Notes: generated by a model from the letters alone, not told the origin. DNA of 64,000 nucleotides from Oceanospirillales bacterium (GCA_004762125.1 SIHQ01000003.1:124001-188000), one strand, 5' to 3'. Shown: positions 32,974-42,055, numbered from the stretch's first letter. A program made the numbers and translations.

Positions 32974-34242
32974 ATGAAGAAAATAATAAAAATGACGCTG
33001 CTGGCCTCAGCACTTGTCGCAGCAACAGGCAGCTCTTTTGCTGCTAGCAAGGACATTACCTTCCTTAACTGGGTAACCGCCGAACCCAGCAATAAACCGG
33101 TCATTCAGGGTCTTATCGATAAGACCGAGGTACCTGTCAACATTCTCGACAGTTCCTGGGGTGACATGCAGAAGAACATCTATCTGCGCCTCAGAACAAA
33201 ACAGGCTCTTGATGTTTCCCAACTTCAGGCTCGCTGGCTACCCACACTGGGCAAAATGCCAAATCTGGTTGATTTCAATGATCTATACGGCAAGGAATTC
33301 CTCGAGAAGCAAATTCCAGCCGAAGTATTAGAGGCTGGTCGTTTAAATGGAAAGCAGCTGGGACTTCCGTGGAACACTGGCTCAATTAGCTTAGTGGCTA
33401 ATAAAAAAATGCTTGATGAGAGTGGCATCAGCGAAACACCAAAGACCATTAATGAATTCGTTTCCTCTCTTCGCAAAGTGAAATCTCAATACCCTCAGAG
33501 CACACCCTACGCACTAATGACCAAGTCCAATAACTTGATCTCTGGTGATTTCCAGCTCTGGCTCTGGGCACACGGCGGTAAAATCTTTGACGAAAACAGT
33601 AAGCTGGCAATCAACTCTGAAGAAACCGTTGAGACTCTGAATTTCCTGAAACTGCTAATCGATCAGAAACTGGCCTCACTGGATACCGACCGTGGAGCAG
33701 CGCGTCGCTTGTTCGGTCAGGAATCCGCTGCTTACTACTTTGACGCCCCTGTTGCCCGTGGCTTTGCCCGTGACTTCAGCGGTAAAGGTGCTGAGTACGA
33801 CCAGTATGTTCTGCCAATGCAAACACCGGTTGCTAAAGAAGGTATGACATCTCACGCCATGCAATGGGGTCATCTGCTGGTCATGATGAAGTCTGATTCA
33901 GCAAAAATTAACGGCAAGTTGAGCAAGGACAGTCCTTCTGCAAAATTCATTGAAGGGTTGACTATGAATGCTGACATCCAGCTGGATTACTTCAAGAAAT
34001 CCGGAGCTATTCCCGGCTCTCTTGCGGCTCGTAGTAATGAACTGATCAGCAAGGACACCTACATCGTTAACTGGAATGCCTCTCTCGGCCTGCCAAAGCG
34101 TAACGAACTATCTGCCGTCAAGAACAGCGCCAACTACATCGCTGTAGTCAGTGAAGAAGTGCAGTCTGTAATTCTGGGTCAGAAAGATGCGAAGGAAGCC
34201 GCTGCTGACATGGAATCCCGCATGAAGCGTTTGATGAAGTAA
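32974..34242 (+). CDS. Sugar ABC transporter substrate-binding protein (family 1)
   Basis: About 422 residues from the ATG at 32974, chosen because GAGGGA lies just upstream and the signal peptide (MKKIIKMTLLASALVAATGSSFAA) then starts correctly; a TTG at 32947 is also in frame. The mature protein has the family pattern of a periplasmic sugar receptor: FLNWVTAEP, LDVSQLQARWLP, LGLPWNTGSISLVANKKML, SPYALM-type hinge, and DRGAARRLFGQESAAYYFD. It leads a four-gene operon with two permeases and an ATPase. The likely ligand is an oligosaccharide or sugar, perhaps produced by the island's GH31 enzyme. Confidence 0.9.
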   Translation: MKKIIKMTLLASALVAATGSSFAASKDITFLNWVTAEPSNKPVIQGLIDKTEVPVNILDSSWGDMQKNIYLRLRTKQALDVSQLQARWLPTLGKMPNLVDFNDLYGKEFLEKQIPAEVLEAGRLNGKQLGLPWNTGSISLVANKKMLDESGISETPKTINEFVSSLRKVKSQYPQSTPYALMTKSNNLISGDFQLWLWAHGGKIFDENSKLAINSEETVETLNFLKLLIDQKLASLDTDRGAARRLFGQESAAYYFDAPVARGFARDFSGKGAEYDQYVLPMQTPVAKEGMTSHAMQWGHLLVMMKSDSAKINGKLSKDSPSAKFIEGLTMNADIQLDYFKKSGAIPGSLAARSNELISKDTYIVNWNASLGLPKRNELSAVKNSANYIAVVSEEVQSVILGQKDAKEAAADMESRMKRLMK

Positions 34243-34254
34243 GGGCTGATTAAA

Positions 34255-35181
34255 ATGGATATGGTATCTATCAAAGACCGGGGTCTGAAAAGACCCAAAA
34301 CTGAACGAAGTCTGAAAGCAGGAGACCGTCGTTTTGCCTATCTGATCCTGATACCGGCAATGACTGCTTTCATGGTAATGGTCTTTTATCCCTTCGTGGA
34401 TGCCATGTCCATGTCGTTCTTTCAGTTCACTATTTACGACATGGAGCCGATTTTTATCGGCTTCGACAACTTTGTTACCGTTCTAACCGATCCTTATGTC
34501 CTTGCGTCCTGGGTAACGACCGCTGTTTTTGTCGTGGGAACGACTCTGTTAACCATGACCTTCGGACTGGCATGGGCCCTGCTGATGTATCAGGATTTTC
34601 ATGGCCGTGCTGTGTTCAGAACCATGACCTTACTGCCCTGGATTTTACCCAGCACTGTCAGCGCTTTTGTCTGGGCATGGATGCTGAACGGTAAGTACGG
34701 TGTTGTTAATGCCATGCTACTGAGTGCCGGCATTGTGGACGAAAATATTCAGTTTTTGTCCAATGATGTAGGAGCCATGGTGGCCATCATCCTCACAAGA
34801 ACATGGATTTCTATCCCTCTGTTTATGTCTTTCTTCCTTGCAGGCCTGCAGGGTATGGACTTTCAGCAGATAGAAGCCGCCCGTCTGGATGGTGCCGGTA
34901 ACCTGACCATCGTAAGACGTCTGATTCTGCCCCACTTAAAACCGGTCTTTCTGGTAACTGGTGCTCTGGGCATGATCGGCAACCTGCAGCAGTTTGACAT
35001 CATCTACGCTCTCACTGGCGGCGGGCCGATTCGCGCAACGACCGTCCTCTCCATCGAAGTGTTCAAGCAAGCCTTTGAAAACTGGGATCTGGGTATGGCC
35101 TCAACAATCGGTGTACTTTGGGTTTTCACACTAATGCCCTTGGTCGTGTTTTACCTCCGCAGTCTGTTTAAAGAGGATTAA
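34255..35181 (+). CDS. Sugar ABC transporter permease, MalF/UgpA type
   Basis: A 308-residue inner-membrane subunit with six predicted helices. The EAA loop that docks to the ATPase is EAARLDGAGNLTIVRRLILPHLKPVF (about residues 205-230). It begins 12 bases after the binding-protein stop, and the second permease follows after 3 bases, so the operon is tight. A second ATG six bases downstream is an equally good start. Confidence 0.93.
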   Translation: MDMVSIKDRGLKRPKTERSLKAGDRRFAYLILIPAMTAFMVMVFYPFVDAMSMSFFQFTIYDMEPIFIGFDNFVTVLTDPYVLASWVTTAVFVVGTTLLTMTFGLAWALLMYQDFHGRAVFRTMTLLPWILPSTVSAFVWAWMLNGKYGVVNAMLLSAGIVDENIQFLSNDVGAMVAIILTRTWISIPLFMSFFLAGLQGMDFQQIEAARLDGAGNLTIVRRLILPHLKPVFLVTGALGMIGNLQQFDIIYALTGGGPIRATTVLSIEVFKQAFENWDLGMASTIGVLWVFTLMPLVVFYLRSLFKED

Positions 35182-35184
35182 GCC

Positions 35185-36021
35185 ATGTTTGAATTACGTT
35201 CTTGGCAGGCGAAAGCGGGCTTTATGGCACTGCTATTGTTGATTGCCTTCTTTCTGTTCTTTCCCGTTTACTGGGCCTTAAGCAGTGCTTTCAAGGGAAA
35301 CGGCGAGCTCTACCAGATGGATCCCACACTGTTTCCCAATGACTTTTATCTGGGTCATTTTATGACGGCTATCAGCGAGGGAAACCTGCTGCTGCAGTTG
35401 AAAAACAGCTTATTAACGTCTACTTCGTCAGCACTACTGAATGCAGCATTGGCTTCACTGGCTGGATACAGTTTTGCCAAGTTTGAGTATCCGGCTAAAA
35501 AGCCACTCATGCTGCTAATATTGTCTGCCCAGATGTTCCCATTTGGTGTTTTGCTGATCAGCATCTACCCCATGCTGCAAGCCGTGAACCTACTCGACAC
35601 CAAACTGGGACTTACAATCTCATACATCGTTTTTGCACTCCCTGTGAGTACCTATATGATGTACAGCTACTTCAAGCAGCTTCCCAATGAGTTGATTGAA
35701 GCCGCTAAAGTGGACGGTGCCAGCAATTTAAAGATTTTCTATCGAATTGTTATGCCGATCTCTTTTCCCGCCTTTATTACCGTTACTCTCTACGCTTTCA
35801 TGTGGTCCTGGAATGATCTGCTTTACTCTATGACCCTGATCACTTCAGAGGAAAACCGTACGGTTGGACCTGGTTTGCTACTTCGCTATATCAATGAAAA
35901 TAATTCCGACTGGGGTGGTGCCATGGCTGCCTCATTCCTTGCTGCCGCACCGGTTGTGGTTGTTTTTGCTCTGTTGCAAAAGCAGTTTATCGGTGGCGTG
36001 ACTTCCGGCGCGGTTAAATAA
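35185..36021 (+). CDS. Sugar ABC transporter permease, MalG type
   Basis: A 278-residue inner-membrane subunit pairing with the preceding permease. The EAA loop is EAAKVDGASNLKIFYRIVMPISFPAF (about residues 173-198), and the first helix starts near residue 10. AGAGGA lies upstream of the ATG. The C-terminal FIGGVTSGAVK ending is typical of this permease group. Confidence 0.93.
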   Translation: MFELRSWQAKAGFMALLLLIAFFLFFPVYWALSSAFKGNGELYQMDPTLFPNDFYLGHFMTAISEGNLLLQLKNSLLTSTSSALLNAALASLAGYSFAKFEYPAKKPLMLLILSAQMFPFGVLLISIYPMLQAVNLLDTKLGLTISYIVFALPVSTYMMYSYFKQLPNELIEAAKVDGASNLKIFYRIVMPISFPAFITVTLYAFMWSWNDLLYSMTLITSEENRTVGPGLLLRYINENNSDWGGAMAASFLAAAPVVVVFALLQKQFIGGVTSGAVK

Positions 36022-36074
36022 ACACCGGCGCAATGAAATAAACGACAAAGATTTTTGATTACAGGGGAGCCGTC

Positions 36075-37193
36075 ATGGCTGACGTAAAGTTAGAAAAAGT
36101 CATTAAGCGTTTTGGCAAGGTTGAGACCATTCATGGCATTGATCTTGATATCAAGCATGGGGAATTCGTCGTCTTTGTTGGGCCATCCGGTTGTGGTAAG
36201 TCCACTCTACTTAGAATGATTGCCGGACTTGAAGAAGTCACCGAAGGTGAGGTCTATATCGGTGACAACCGTGTTACCAACTGGCAACCCAGTAAGCGTG
36301 AAATTGCCATGGTTTTTCAGTCCTATGCCTTATACCCACATATGTCTGTACGGCAAAATATGAGCTTTGGCCTGGAAGTCACCGGCCAGCCAAAAGCCCT
36401 GATTGAGCAGCGCGTTGCTGAGGCTGCTCGCATATTGAAGCTGGATGAGCTGTTTGAAAGAAAACCCAAAGAGCTGTCCGGCGGACAACGCCAGCGTGTT
36501 GCTATTGGTCGAACCATTGTTCGCCAACCTGAAATTTTTCTGTTTGACGAGCCACTGTCTAATCTGGATGCCGAACTGCGTGTCCAGATGCGCATTGAGA
36601 TTTCCAAACTGCACGAACAGCTTGGGAACACCATGATCTATGTAACTCACGATCAGGTTGAAGCCATGACCATGGCTGACAAGATTGTAGTTCTGCGGGA
36701 CGGTATTATTGAACAGGTGGGAACACCGTTGGAGCTTTACCACCAGCCGGTTAACAAGTTCGTAGCGGGATTTATCGGGTCACCGAAAATGAACTTCCTT
36801 CCTGTTACTGTTCTTTCAGCCAACAAGAATGAGATAAAAGTTATTCTTCATGATGGCCAGCAGCTGTCATTAAACTACGATGGTCGTACTCTGAATGAAG
36901 GTGACAAATTGTCTCTAGGCATTCGCCCTGAGCATTTCTCCTCTGGCAACAGTGCCGATATTTCTCTTGATGTGAATATTGATGTTGCTGAACACCTAGG
37001 CGGAACAACCTACATTTACAGCGATATTGCAGGACAGGCTGTTACTATCGAAGCTGACAGTGATGTGGTGTTTGAACGCGGTGAAATCAAAACTTTCAGC
37101 TTTCATTTATCACGCTGTCATTTGTTTGCAGCTGATGGTCGTAGAATGGAAGCGATTGCTGAGGTTCGTGTAGTGGAAAAAGCGGTAGCCTGA
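36075..37193 (+). CDS. Sugar ABC transporter ATPase, MalK/UgpC/MsmK type
   Basis: A 372-residue cytoplasmic ATPase. Walker A is GPSGCGKST, the signature is LSGGQRQRVAIGR, Walker B is EIFLFDEPLSNLD, and the switch His is in IYVTHDQVEAMTMAD. After about residue 235 there is a C-terminal regulatory OB-type domain (IGSPKMNFLPV..LGIRPEHF). GGGGAG lies before the ATG at 36075. It is the last gene of the transport operon, ahead of a bulged terminator hairpin. Confidence 0.95.
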   Translation: MADVKLEKVIKRFGKVETIHGIDLDIKHGEFVVFVGPSGCGKSTLLRMIAGLEEVTEGEVYIGDNRVTNWQPSKREIAMVFQSYALYPHMSVRQNMSFGLEVTGQPKALIEQRVAEAARILKLDELFERKPKELSGGQRQRVAIGRTIVRQPEIFLFDEPLSNLDAELRVQMRIEISKLHEQLGNTMIYVTHDQVEAMTMADKIVVLRDGIIEQVGTPLELYHQPVNKFVAGFIGSPKMNFLPVTVLSANKNEIKVILHDGQQLSLNYDGRTLNEGDKLSLGIRPEHFSSGNSADISLDVNIDVAEHLGGTTYIYSDIAGQAVTIEADSDVVFERGEIKTFSFHLSRCHLFAADGRRMEAIAEVRVVEKAVA

Positions 37194-37208
37194 ACCCTTA
37201 ACTCCCAG

Positions 37209-37253
37209 AAGGTAATAGAGGAAGACTACTTGAGTCCTCCTCATTGCCTTTTA
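37209..37253 (+). terminator. Probable terminator of the sugar ABC operon
   Basis: AAGGTAATAGAGGA pairs with TCCTCATTGCCTT with one bulge and one wobble, followed by TTTT. It lies 15 bases past the ATPase stop codon. Confidence 0.7.
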
Positions 37254-37371
37254 GCTCTGCAGGCTTTCCGTACCAATATCGGGTTTATCGATCTGCAATG
37301 CCAGCAGCTCGTGCCATTATAACCACGAATCTCTACCAGAGTAGAGTTTGCCATAATAGCACTCAGCAATT

Positions 37372-37389
37372 TGTTGCCTGCAGGCAACA
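37372..37389. promoter_or_regulatory. 18-base perfect palindrome
   Basis: TGTTGCCTGCAGGCAACA is fully self-complementary with no spacer, which suits a dimeric DNA-binding protein better than an RNA hairpin. It stands 48 bases beyond the 3' end of the small leftward ORF. Function unknown. Confidence 0.55.
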
Positions 37390-37436
37390 TTACTAGACGA
37401 AAGAACAAGGTATGAATATATTCCTGAAACTGAAGA

Positions 37437-37709
37437 CTATTTTTCCCTGAAGGTCTCTTCAGACATTATTCTGACTGTATTTCCGACAACACATGGTCTC
37501 AATGAAATGGGTCTACGAAGTAGTCTGCCACTGGCAGGAGGAGCGGCTACAGGTTTCACCAGACCAGGCTGGCGAGGTGCAAGGACTTTAGAAAAAACAG
37601 AATAGCTCCCTTCACGCGCAGCTATCCCTGCCTTTTTGCCTACGACAGAAAAGCTGGGTAAATAAGACTGACTGCCTGTCAGTGATGGCAAAGAGCCTTG
37701 TTTATCCAT
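37437..37709 (-). CDS. Possible small protein of unknown function (90 residues)
   Basis: The frame starts at an ATG preceded on the minus strand by GGAAAGGA and reads a basic, Ser/Pro-rich protein (MDKQGSLPSLTGSQSYLPSF at the start). I recognise no domain, signal peptide or membrane helix. It is the only frame with a usable ribosome binding site in this 800-base gap, but its composition is unremarkable and it could be chance. Confidence 0.3.
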   Translation of the reverse strand: MDKQGSLPSLTGSQSYLPSFSVVGKKAGIAAREGSYSVFSKVLAPRQPGLVKPVAAPPASGRLLRRPISLRPCVVGNTVRIMSEETFREK

Positions 37710-37834
37710 AAATCCTTTCCACGTAAAATCTCAAAATTTGGACTAACAACGAGAACTAAAGTACCAATATATTTCCGACTTTATCGTTATTTTTCTCAAC
37801 GTATCCGTGTTTTCCACTAAGGACTCTCCCGCTG

Positions 37835-37864
37835 TTGGGGTTATGCTGATAACTGGCGTATAAT
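37835..37864 (+). promoter_or_regulatory. Sigma-70-like promoter for the LPS core operon
   Basis: TTGGGG (37835-37840), an 18-base spacer and a consensus TATAAT (37859-37864). Transcription would begin near 37871, giving a leader of about 125 bases that carries the ops element near its end. Confidence 0.55.
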
Positions 37865-37977
37865 CGCCGGCTAAATTTCACTGGTATCAGCGACTCGCTG
37901 AGCCTATAACTGGAATACTCATGATGAGTATTCATACAACAAGTTGGCAATCTTCGGTTGAGTTTCGCTCTACTGAG

Positions 37978-37989
37978 GGCGGTAGCGTG
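37978..37989 (+). promoter_or_regulatory. ops element (RfaH recruitment site) before waaF
   Basis: GGCGGTAGCGTG is an exact match to the E. coli ops sequence GGCGGTAGNNTG. Chance expectation for the full 12-mer over both strands of 64 kb is below 0.01. It ends five bases before the waaF ATG and lies downstream of a consensus -10. The antiterminator RfaH binds RNA polymerase paused at ops and helps transcription and translation of long surface-polysaccharide operons. waaF has no clear ribosome binding site, which fits RfaH-aided ribosome loading. Confidence 0.8.
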
Positions 37990-37994
37990 CCTGA

Positions 37995-39065
37995 ATGCCA
38001 GAAACAGGAATCAGCGGTAAAGTGAAGTACTTGATTGTCGGCCCTTCCTGGGTTGGGGATATGGTGATGGCGCAGACCCTGTTCATCGCCCTTAAGCAGC
38101 AAAACCCTGATGCCATTATTGATGTTCTGGCTCCTGGCTGGAGTCGTCCGATCATCGACCGCATGCCAGAAGTTCGCCAAGGCATCGATATGCCCGTTGG
38201 CCATGGAAAACTGGATTTGGGTATCCGAAGACAGGTTGCCAAAAACCTGAAGGCGGAAGGTTATGATCACGCAATCCTTTTGCCAAACTCTCTAAAATCA
38301 GCATTGATTCCCTTTCTTGCAGGCATTCCAGTCAGAACAGGATGGCGTGGTGAAATGCGCTACGGCCTGTTGAATGATTTGCGAGTATTAAATAAAGAAG
38401 ATTACCCGCTGATGGTCGAGCGTTTTGTTGCTCTGGCATACCCAGACAATGAAGTGCTTCCGCACCCACTTCCTGCTCCTGCTTTACAGGTAGACGAAGA
38501 GCTGGTCAGCGGTGTTCTGGAAAAATACAGCCTTAATACCGAAGCGCCTATTCTGGCATTATGCCCAGGTGCCGAGTTTGGCCCTTCCAAGCAATGGCCT
38601 CCAGGTTATTACGGTGAAGTGGCAAGAACCATGGCCGAACAAGGCTGGCAAGTATGGCTATACGGTTCAGAGAAAGATCGAACCGTAACTAACGAAATTC
38701 AGGAATATCTACCCACTGCATTACGAAAGCAATGCTTCAACCTTGCCGGACAAACCTCTCTGGCAGATGCCGTTGACCTACTGTCTCGTGCCAATGCAGT
38801 GGTCAGCAACGATTCTGGGCTGATGCATATTGCTGCGGCTTTATCACGGCCTTTGGTTGCGGTTTATGGTTCAACTACTGCAGCGCATACTCCACCCATG
38901 AATAAGAACAGTGAAACACTCTGGCTTGGGTTGAAGTGCAGCCCTTGTTTTGAACGACGGTGTCCACTTGGTCATATGGATTGTATGAACAAACTGGGTC
39001 CAAAAATGGTGATTGACGCCATCGGTCGCCTGACCAATGAGCAGCCTTTGGAGATAAGAGCTTGA
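37995..39065 (+). CDS. waaF: ADP-heptose:LPS heptosyltransferase II
   Basis: GT9 enzyme of 356 residues that adds the second heptose to the LPS inner core at the inner face of the cytoplasmic membrane. Visible family stretches: YLIVGPSWVGDMVMAQTLF at the start, ILLPNSLKSALIPFLAGIPVRTGW, CPGAEFGPSKQWPPGYY, and the nucleotide-sugar site SNDSGLMHIAAALSRPLVAVYGSTT. It is the first gene of the seven-gene core operon and overlaps waaC by four bases. There is no strong ribosome binding site; the ops element sits in the space where one would be. Confidence 0.96.
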   Translation: MPETGISGKVKYLIVGPSWVGDMVMAQTLFIALKQQNPDAIIDVLAPGWSRPIIDRMPEVRQGIDMPVGHGKLDLGIRRQVAKNLKAEGYDHAILLPNSLKSALIPFLAGIPVRTGWRGEMRYGLLNDLRVLNKEDYPLMVERFVALAYPDNEVLPHPLPAPALQVDEELVSGVLEKYSLNTEAPILALCPGAEFGPSKQWPPGYYGEVARTMAEQGWQVWLYGSEKDRTVTNEIQEYLPTALRKQCFNLAGQTSLADAVDLLSRANAVVSNDSGLMHIAAALSRPLVAVYGSTTAAHTPPMNKNSETLWLGLKCSPCFERRCPLGHMDCMNKLGPKMVIDAIGRLTNEQPLEIRA

Positions 39066-40078
39066 AGGTTCTGATCGTAAAGACCACCTCCATGGGCGAT
39101 GTTATCCATACTCTTCCAGCCTTGACCGATGCGGCCAAGGCTATTCCCGGTATTAAATTTGACTGGGTCGTTGAAGAAGGTTTTGCTGAAGTTCCCCGCT
39201 GGCACCCGGCGGTAGACAAGGTTATTCCTGTCGCTGTTCGACGCTGGCGCAAGTCTGTCTTCAATACCATCCGCTCAGGAGAGTGGCGGCGGTTCAGAAA
39301 AGATCTAAAGGCCAGAAAATACGATGCTGTTATAGATGCCCAGGGATTAATAAAAAGCGCGCTGATTACTCGCATGGCAAAAGGCCCAAAGTATGGGCTT
39401 AACAAAACTTCTGCCAGAGAACCTGCCGCTTCACGCTTTTATGATCACCCTCAAGACGTTGCCTGGGGACAACATGCCGTTGAGCGCGTACGCCAACTGT
39501 TCGCCAAGTCATTGGGTTACGAGCTGCCAGAACGCATGGGCCAGTTTCAACTGGATCGAACACGGTTCGACAGTGACCTGATTGAGAAAACGCCTTATGT
39601 CGTTTTTATTCACGGTACGACCTGGGCCACCAAACATTGGCCTGAAGCTTACTGGTGTTTGCTTGCGACAAAAGTAGAAGCCGCTGGCTACCATGTGGTC
39701 ATTCCCTGGGGCAGCGAGAAAGAGAAAGAGCGTGCAAACTGCATTGCCAAATACTCAGCCAATATTGAAGTTCTGCCAAGGCTCAGTCTCGCAGGTGTAG
39801 CAGGCGTAATAGCCAATGCTGAAGCAGCGGTTGCTGTAGATACCGGCCTTGGTCATCTGACAGCCGCTTTGGAAACGCCATCCATATCCTTATATGGCCC
39901 AACCAGTCCTGACTTAGTGGGGGCCTATGGTGGTTCCCAGATTCATCTGTCCGTAAAAGACTGCCCCAAAGTAGACATACCCAGAGCTGATCCGGCCATT
40001 TTTACGCCTATGACGCCTGACTACGTTTGGCTGGCATTGGAACAGATTTTGCGCAAACCGGTTGAGGAAGCGGTATGA
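39062..40078 (+). CDS. waaC: LPS heptosyltransferase I
   Basis: GT9 enzyme of 338 residues that adds the first heptose to Kdo. It starts at TTG 39062, which overlaps the waaF stop and has GGAG nine bases upstream; this puts the conserved MKVLIVKTTSMGDVIHTLPA at the N-terminus. Other marks are YDAVIDAQGLIKSAL, HGTTWATKHWPEAYW and VAVDTGLGHLTAALETPSISLYGPTSP. The overlap implies translational coupling. Confidence 0.96.
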   Translation: MKVLIVKTTSMGDVIHTLPALTDAAKAIPGIKFDWVVEEGFAEVPRWHPAVDKVIPVAVRRWRKSVFNTIRSGEWRRFRKDLKARKYDAVIDAQGLIKSALITRMAKGPKYGLNKTSAREPAASRFYDHPQDVAWGQHAVERVRQLFAKSLGYELPERMGQFQLDRTRFDSDLIEKTPYVVFIHGTTWATKHWPEAYWCLLATKVEAAGYHVVIPWGSEKEKERANCIAKYSANIEVLPRLSLAGVAGVIANAEAAVAVDTGLGHLTAALETPSISLYGPTSPDLVGAYGGSQIHLSVKDCPKVDIPRADPAIFTPMTPDYVWLALEQILRKPVEEAV

Positions 40079-41214
40079 CTATTGCTTTTGCGCTCTATAA
40101 ATACTTCCCATTCGGAGGCCTTCAAAGAGACTTTCTGAGAATTGCTCTGGAATGTCAAAAGCAAGGGCATAAGATCAGGGTTTACACCACCAGTTGGCAA
40201 GGCGATAAACCTAAAGGCTTTGATATTAAGTTCCTGCGCTCTAGCGGAACATCCAATCACGCAAAGATGCAGAACTTTCAGAACAGCATTCAGGCTGACC
40301 TGAAAAGTGAACCTGAGATTTTGTTGGTTGGCTTTAATAAAATGGCGGGGCTGGATGTTTATTATGCCGCAGACACCTGCTATCAGGACAAAGCTCTGAG
40401 CAAAGGCTGGTGGTATCGCCTTACTTCTCGCTATAAACAGTACCGAGCGTTTGAGCAGGCTGTCTTTTCTACAGAGAGCCAAACGCTTTCTCTGTTAATC
40501 TCACCTCTACAAAAAACTATTTTTCAACAGCATTACCAAACACCTGATGAACGAATTGTTCTGCTGCCTCCTGGTATATCAAAAGACCGCTGTCGTCCTG
40601 CAAATGCGAACAAAATTCGACAAGCGTTTCGGGAAGAATTCAAACTGGCTGATGATGAAAAGCTGGTATTAATGGTCGGCTCCGGTTTTAAAACCAAAGG
40701 GCTCGATCGTGCCATTGAAGCTATCGCTTCACTGCCTGACTCTTTGAAAAGTAAGACCCGATTTTTCGTTATTGGTCAGGATAAGCAAAAGCTATTTGAG
40801 GCTCTTGCTACTCAGAAAGGTATTCATGACCGCGTACAGTTTCTGGCAGGGCGAAGCGATGTACCACGCTTTCTTCTGGGAGCAGACCTGCTGATTCATC
40901 CGGCTTACAACGAAAACACAGGCACTGTTTTACTTGAAGCACTGGTTTCCGGCCTTCCGGTTCTGACAACCGATGTTTGCGGCTTTGCTCACTACATTCT
41001 CGATGCCGAGAGCGGTTATGTCGTTGAATCACCGTTTAAACAGTCTCGATTGAATCAATTGCTGGATGACATGCTGGGAACATCACACCGGCAACTCTGG
41101 CAGGACAACGCTGTCACATTCAGTAAAAAAACAGATCTTTACAGTATGCCGGACAAGGCAGCTGACATCATATTGAAGATGGCTGAAAAGAAAACAGCGG
41201 CTGGAGTCCACTGA
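40075..41214 (+). CDS. waaG: LPS core glucosyltransferase I (WaaG family)
   Basis: GT4 enzyme of 379 residues that adds the first outer-core hexose to heptose II. The start has the WaaG pattern IAFALYKYFPFGGLQRDFLRIA; the GT-B donor site is HPAYNENTGTVLLEALVSGLPVLTTDVCGFAHYI with the paired Glu residues. It overlaps waaC by four bases (ATGA) and is followed directly by waaP, the order found in Pseudomonas and E. coli relatives. Confidence 0.95.
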   Translation: MTIAFALYKYFPFGGLQRDFLRIALECQKQGHKIRVYTTSWQGDKPKGFDIKFLRSSGTSNHAKMQNFQNSIQADLKSEPEILLVGFNKMAGLDVYYAADTCYQDKALSKGWWYRLTSRYKQYRAFEQAVFSTESQTLSLLISPLQKTIFQQHYQTPDERIVLLPPGISKDRCRPANANKIRQAFREEFKLADDEKLVLMVGSGFKTKGLDRAIEAIASLPDSLKSKTRFFVIGQDKQKLFEALATQKGIHDRVQFLAGRSDVPRFLLGADLLIHPAYNENTGTVLLEALVSGLPVLTTDVCGFAHYILDAESGYVVESPFKQSRLNQLLDDMLGTSHRQLWQDNAVTFSKKTDLYSMPDKAADIILKMAEKKTAAGVH

Positions 41215-42021
41215 ATGCTGTACTTGAGAGATGATTTCAAAGAAGCCTGGAAAGGGAAAGATGTTCAATCTTACCTCGAAACCATGGATGGAGAAGTATT
41301 CAGAGAGCTGGAAGCCAGAAGAACCTTCCGCTTTGAGTTTAACGGCAAGGGTTATTTCTCCAAGGTTCATATGGGTGTGGGCTGGAAAGAGATTCTGGAG
41401 AATATCTTTCGATTCAGAAGACCAGTGCTCGGTGCTCGTGATGAATGGGAAGCCCTGACCAAGCTGAAATCCATTGGCATTGATACCATGACACCCGTTG
41501 GTTTTGGAGAAAATGGTTTTAATCCCGCTACCCAACGATCATTTCTCATCACAGAAGAGCTTGAGGATATGATTACTCTGGAAGATTTCTGTGAAACCTG
41601 GCGTGACAACCCACCTTCCATCCCGTTGAAACGAGCGATTGTTCAAAAACTTGCCGAGATCAGCAAGTTAATGCACGACAATGGCGTTAATCATCGGGAT
41701 TATTATCTTTGTCATTTTATGATGCTTGATACAAAACCGGATCCTGATCATTTAAAGCTCTATATGATTGACCTGCATCGTGCCCAGATCAGACCATCTC
41801 TTCCTGATCGGTGGCGATTGAAAGATTTGTCCGGACTTTATTTTTCGGCGATGGATTATGGGTTCACTCGTAATGATGTATACAGATTTCTGAAGCTTTA
41901 CTCTGGAGTATCGCTGCGTGAAACGCTGGATATGTACCAGCCGTTATTATCAAAAATTGAGAAAAAGGCGCTGAAACTGTATCAGCGGATGGAAAGAAAG
42001 ACGGGGCAACCCGGTTATTAA
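41215..42021 (+). CDS. waaP: LPS core heptose(I) kinase
   Basis: A 268-residue kinase-fold enzyme that phosphorylates heptose I of the inner core, which stabilises the outer membrane. Motifs: FFSKVH-type ATP lysine (GYFSKVHMGVGWKEI), the linker EWEALTKLKSIGIDTMTPVGFG, catalytic loop NHRDYYLCHFMM and metal Asp in LYMIDLHRAQIR. The ATG starts directly after the waaG stop. In Pseudomonas this enzyme is essential. Confidence 0.96.
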   Translation: MLYLRDDFKEAWKGKDVQSYLETMDGEVFRELEARRTFRFEFNGKGYFSKVHMGVGWKEILENIFRFRRPVLGARDEWEALTKLKSIGIDTMTPVGFGENGFNPATQRSFLITEELEDMITLEDFCETWRDNPPSIPLKRAIVQKLAEISKLMHDNGVNHRDYYLCHFMMLDTKPDPDHLKLYMIDLHRAQIRPSLPDRWRLKDLSGLYFSAMDYGFTRNDVYRFLKLYSGVSLRETLDMYQPLLSKIEKKALKLYQRMERKTGQPGY

Positions 42022-42055
42022 GGTACAGGCTGAAAACCTGCCGAACACTCTTACT

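Larger units (their letters stand above)
37194..37994. other. 801-base region between the ABC operon and the LPS core operon
   Basis: Holds, in order, the ABC operon terminator, an 18-base palindrome (37372-37389), a possible small leftward gene (37437-37709), a sigma-70-like promoter (37835-37864), and the ops element just before waaF. Confidence 0.75.
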
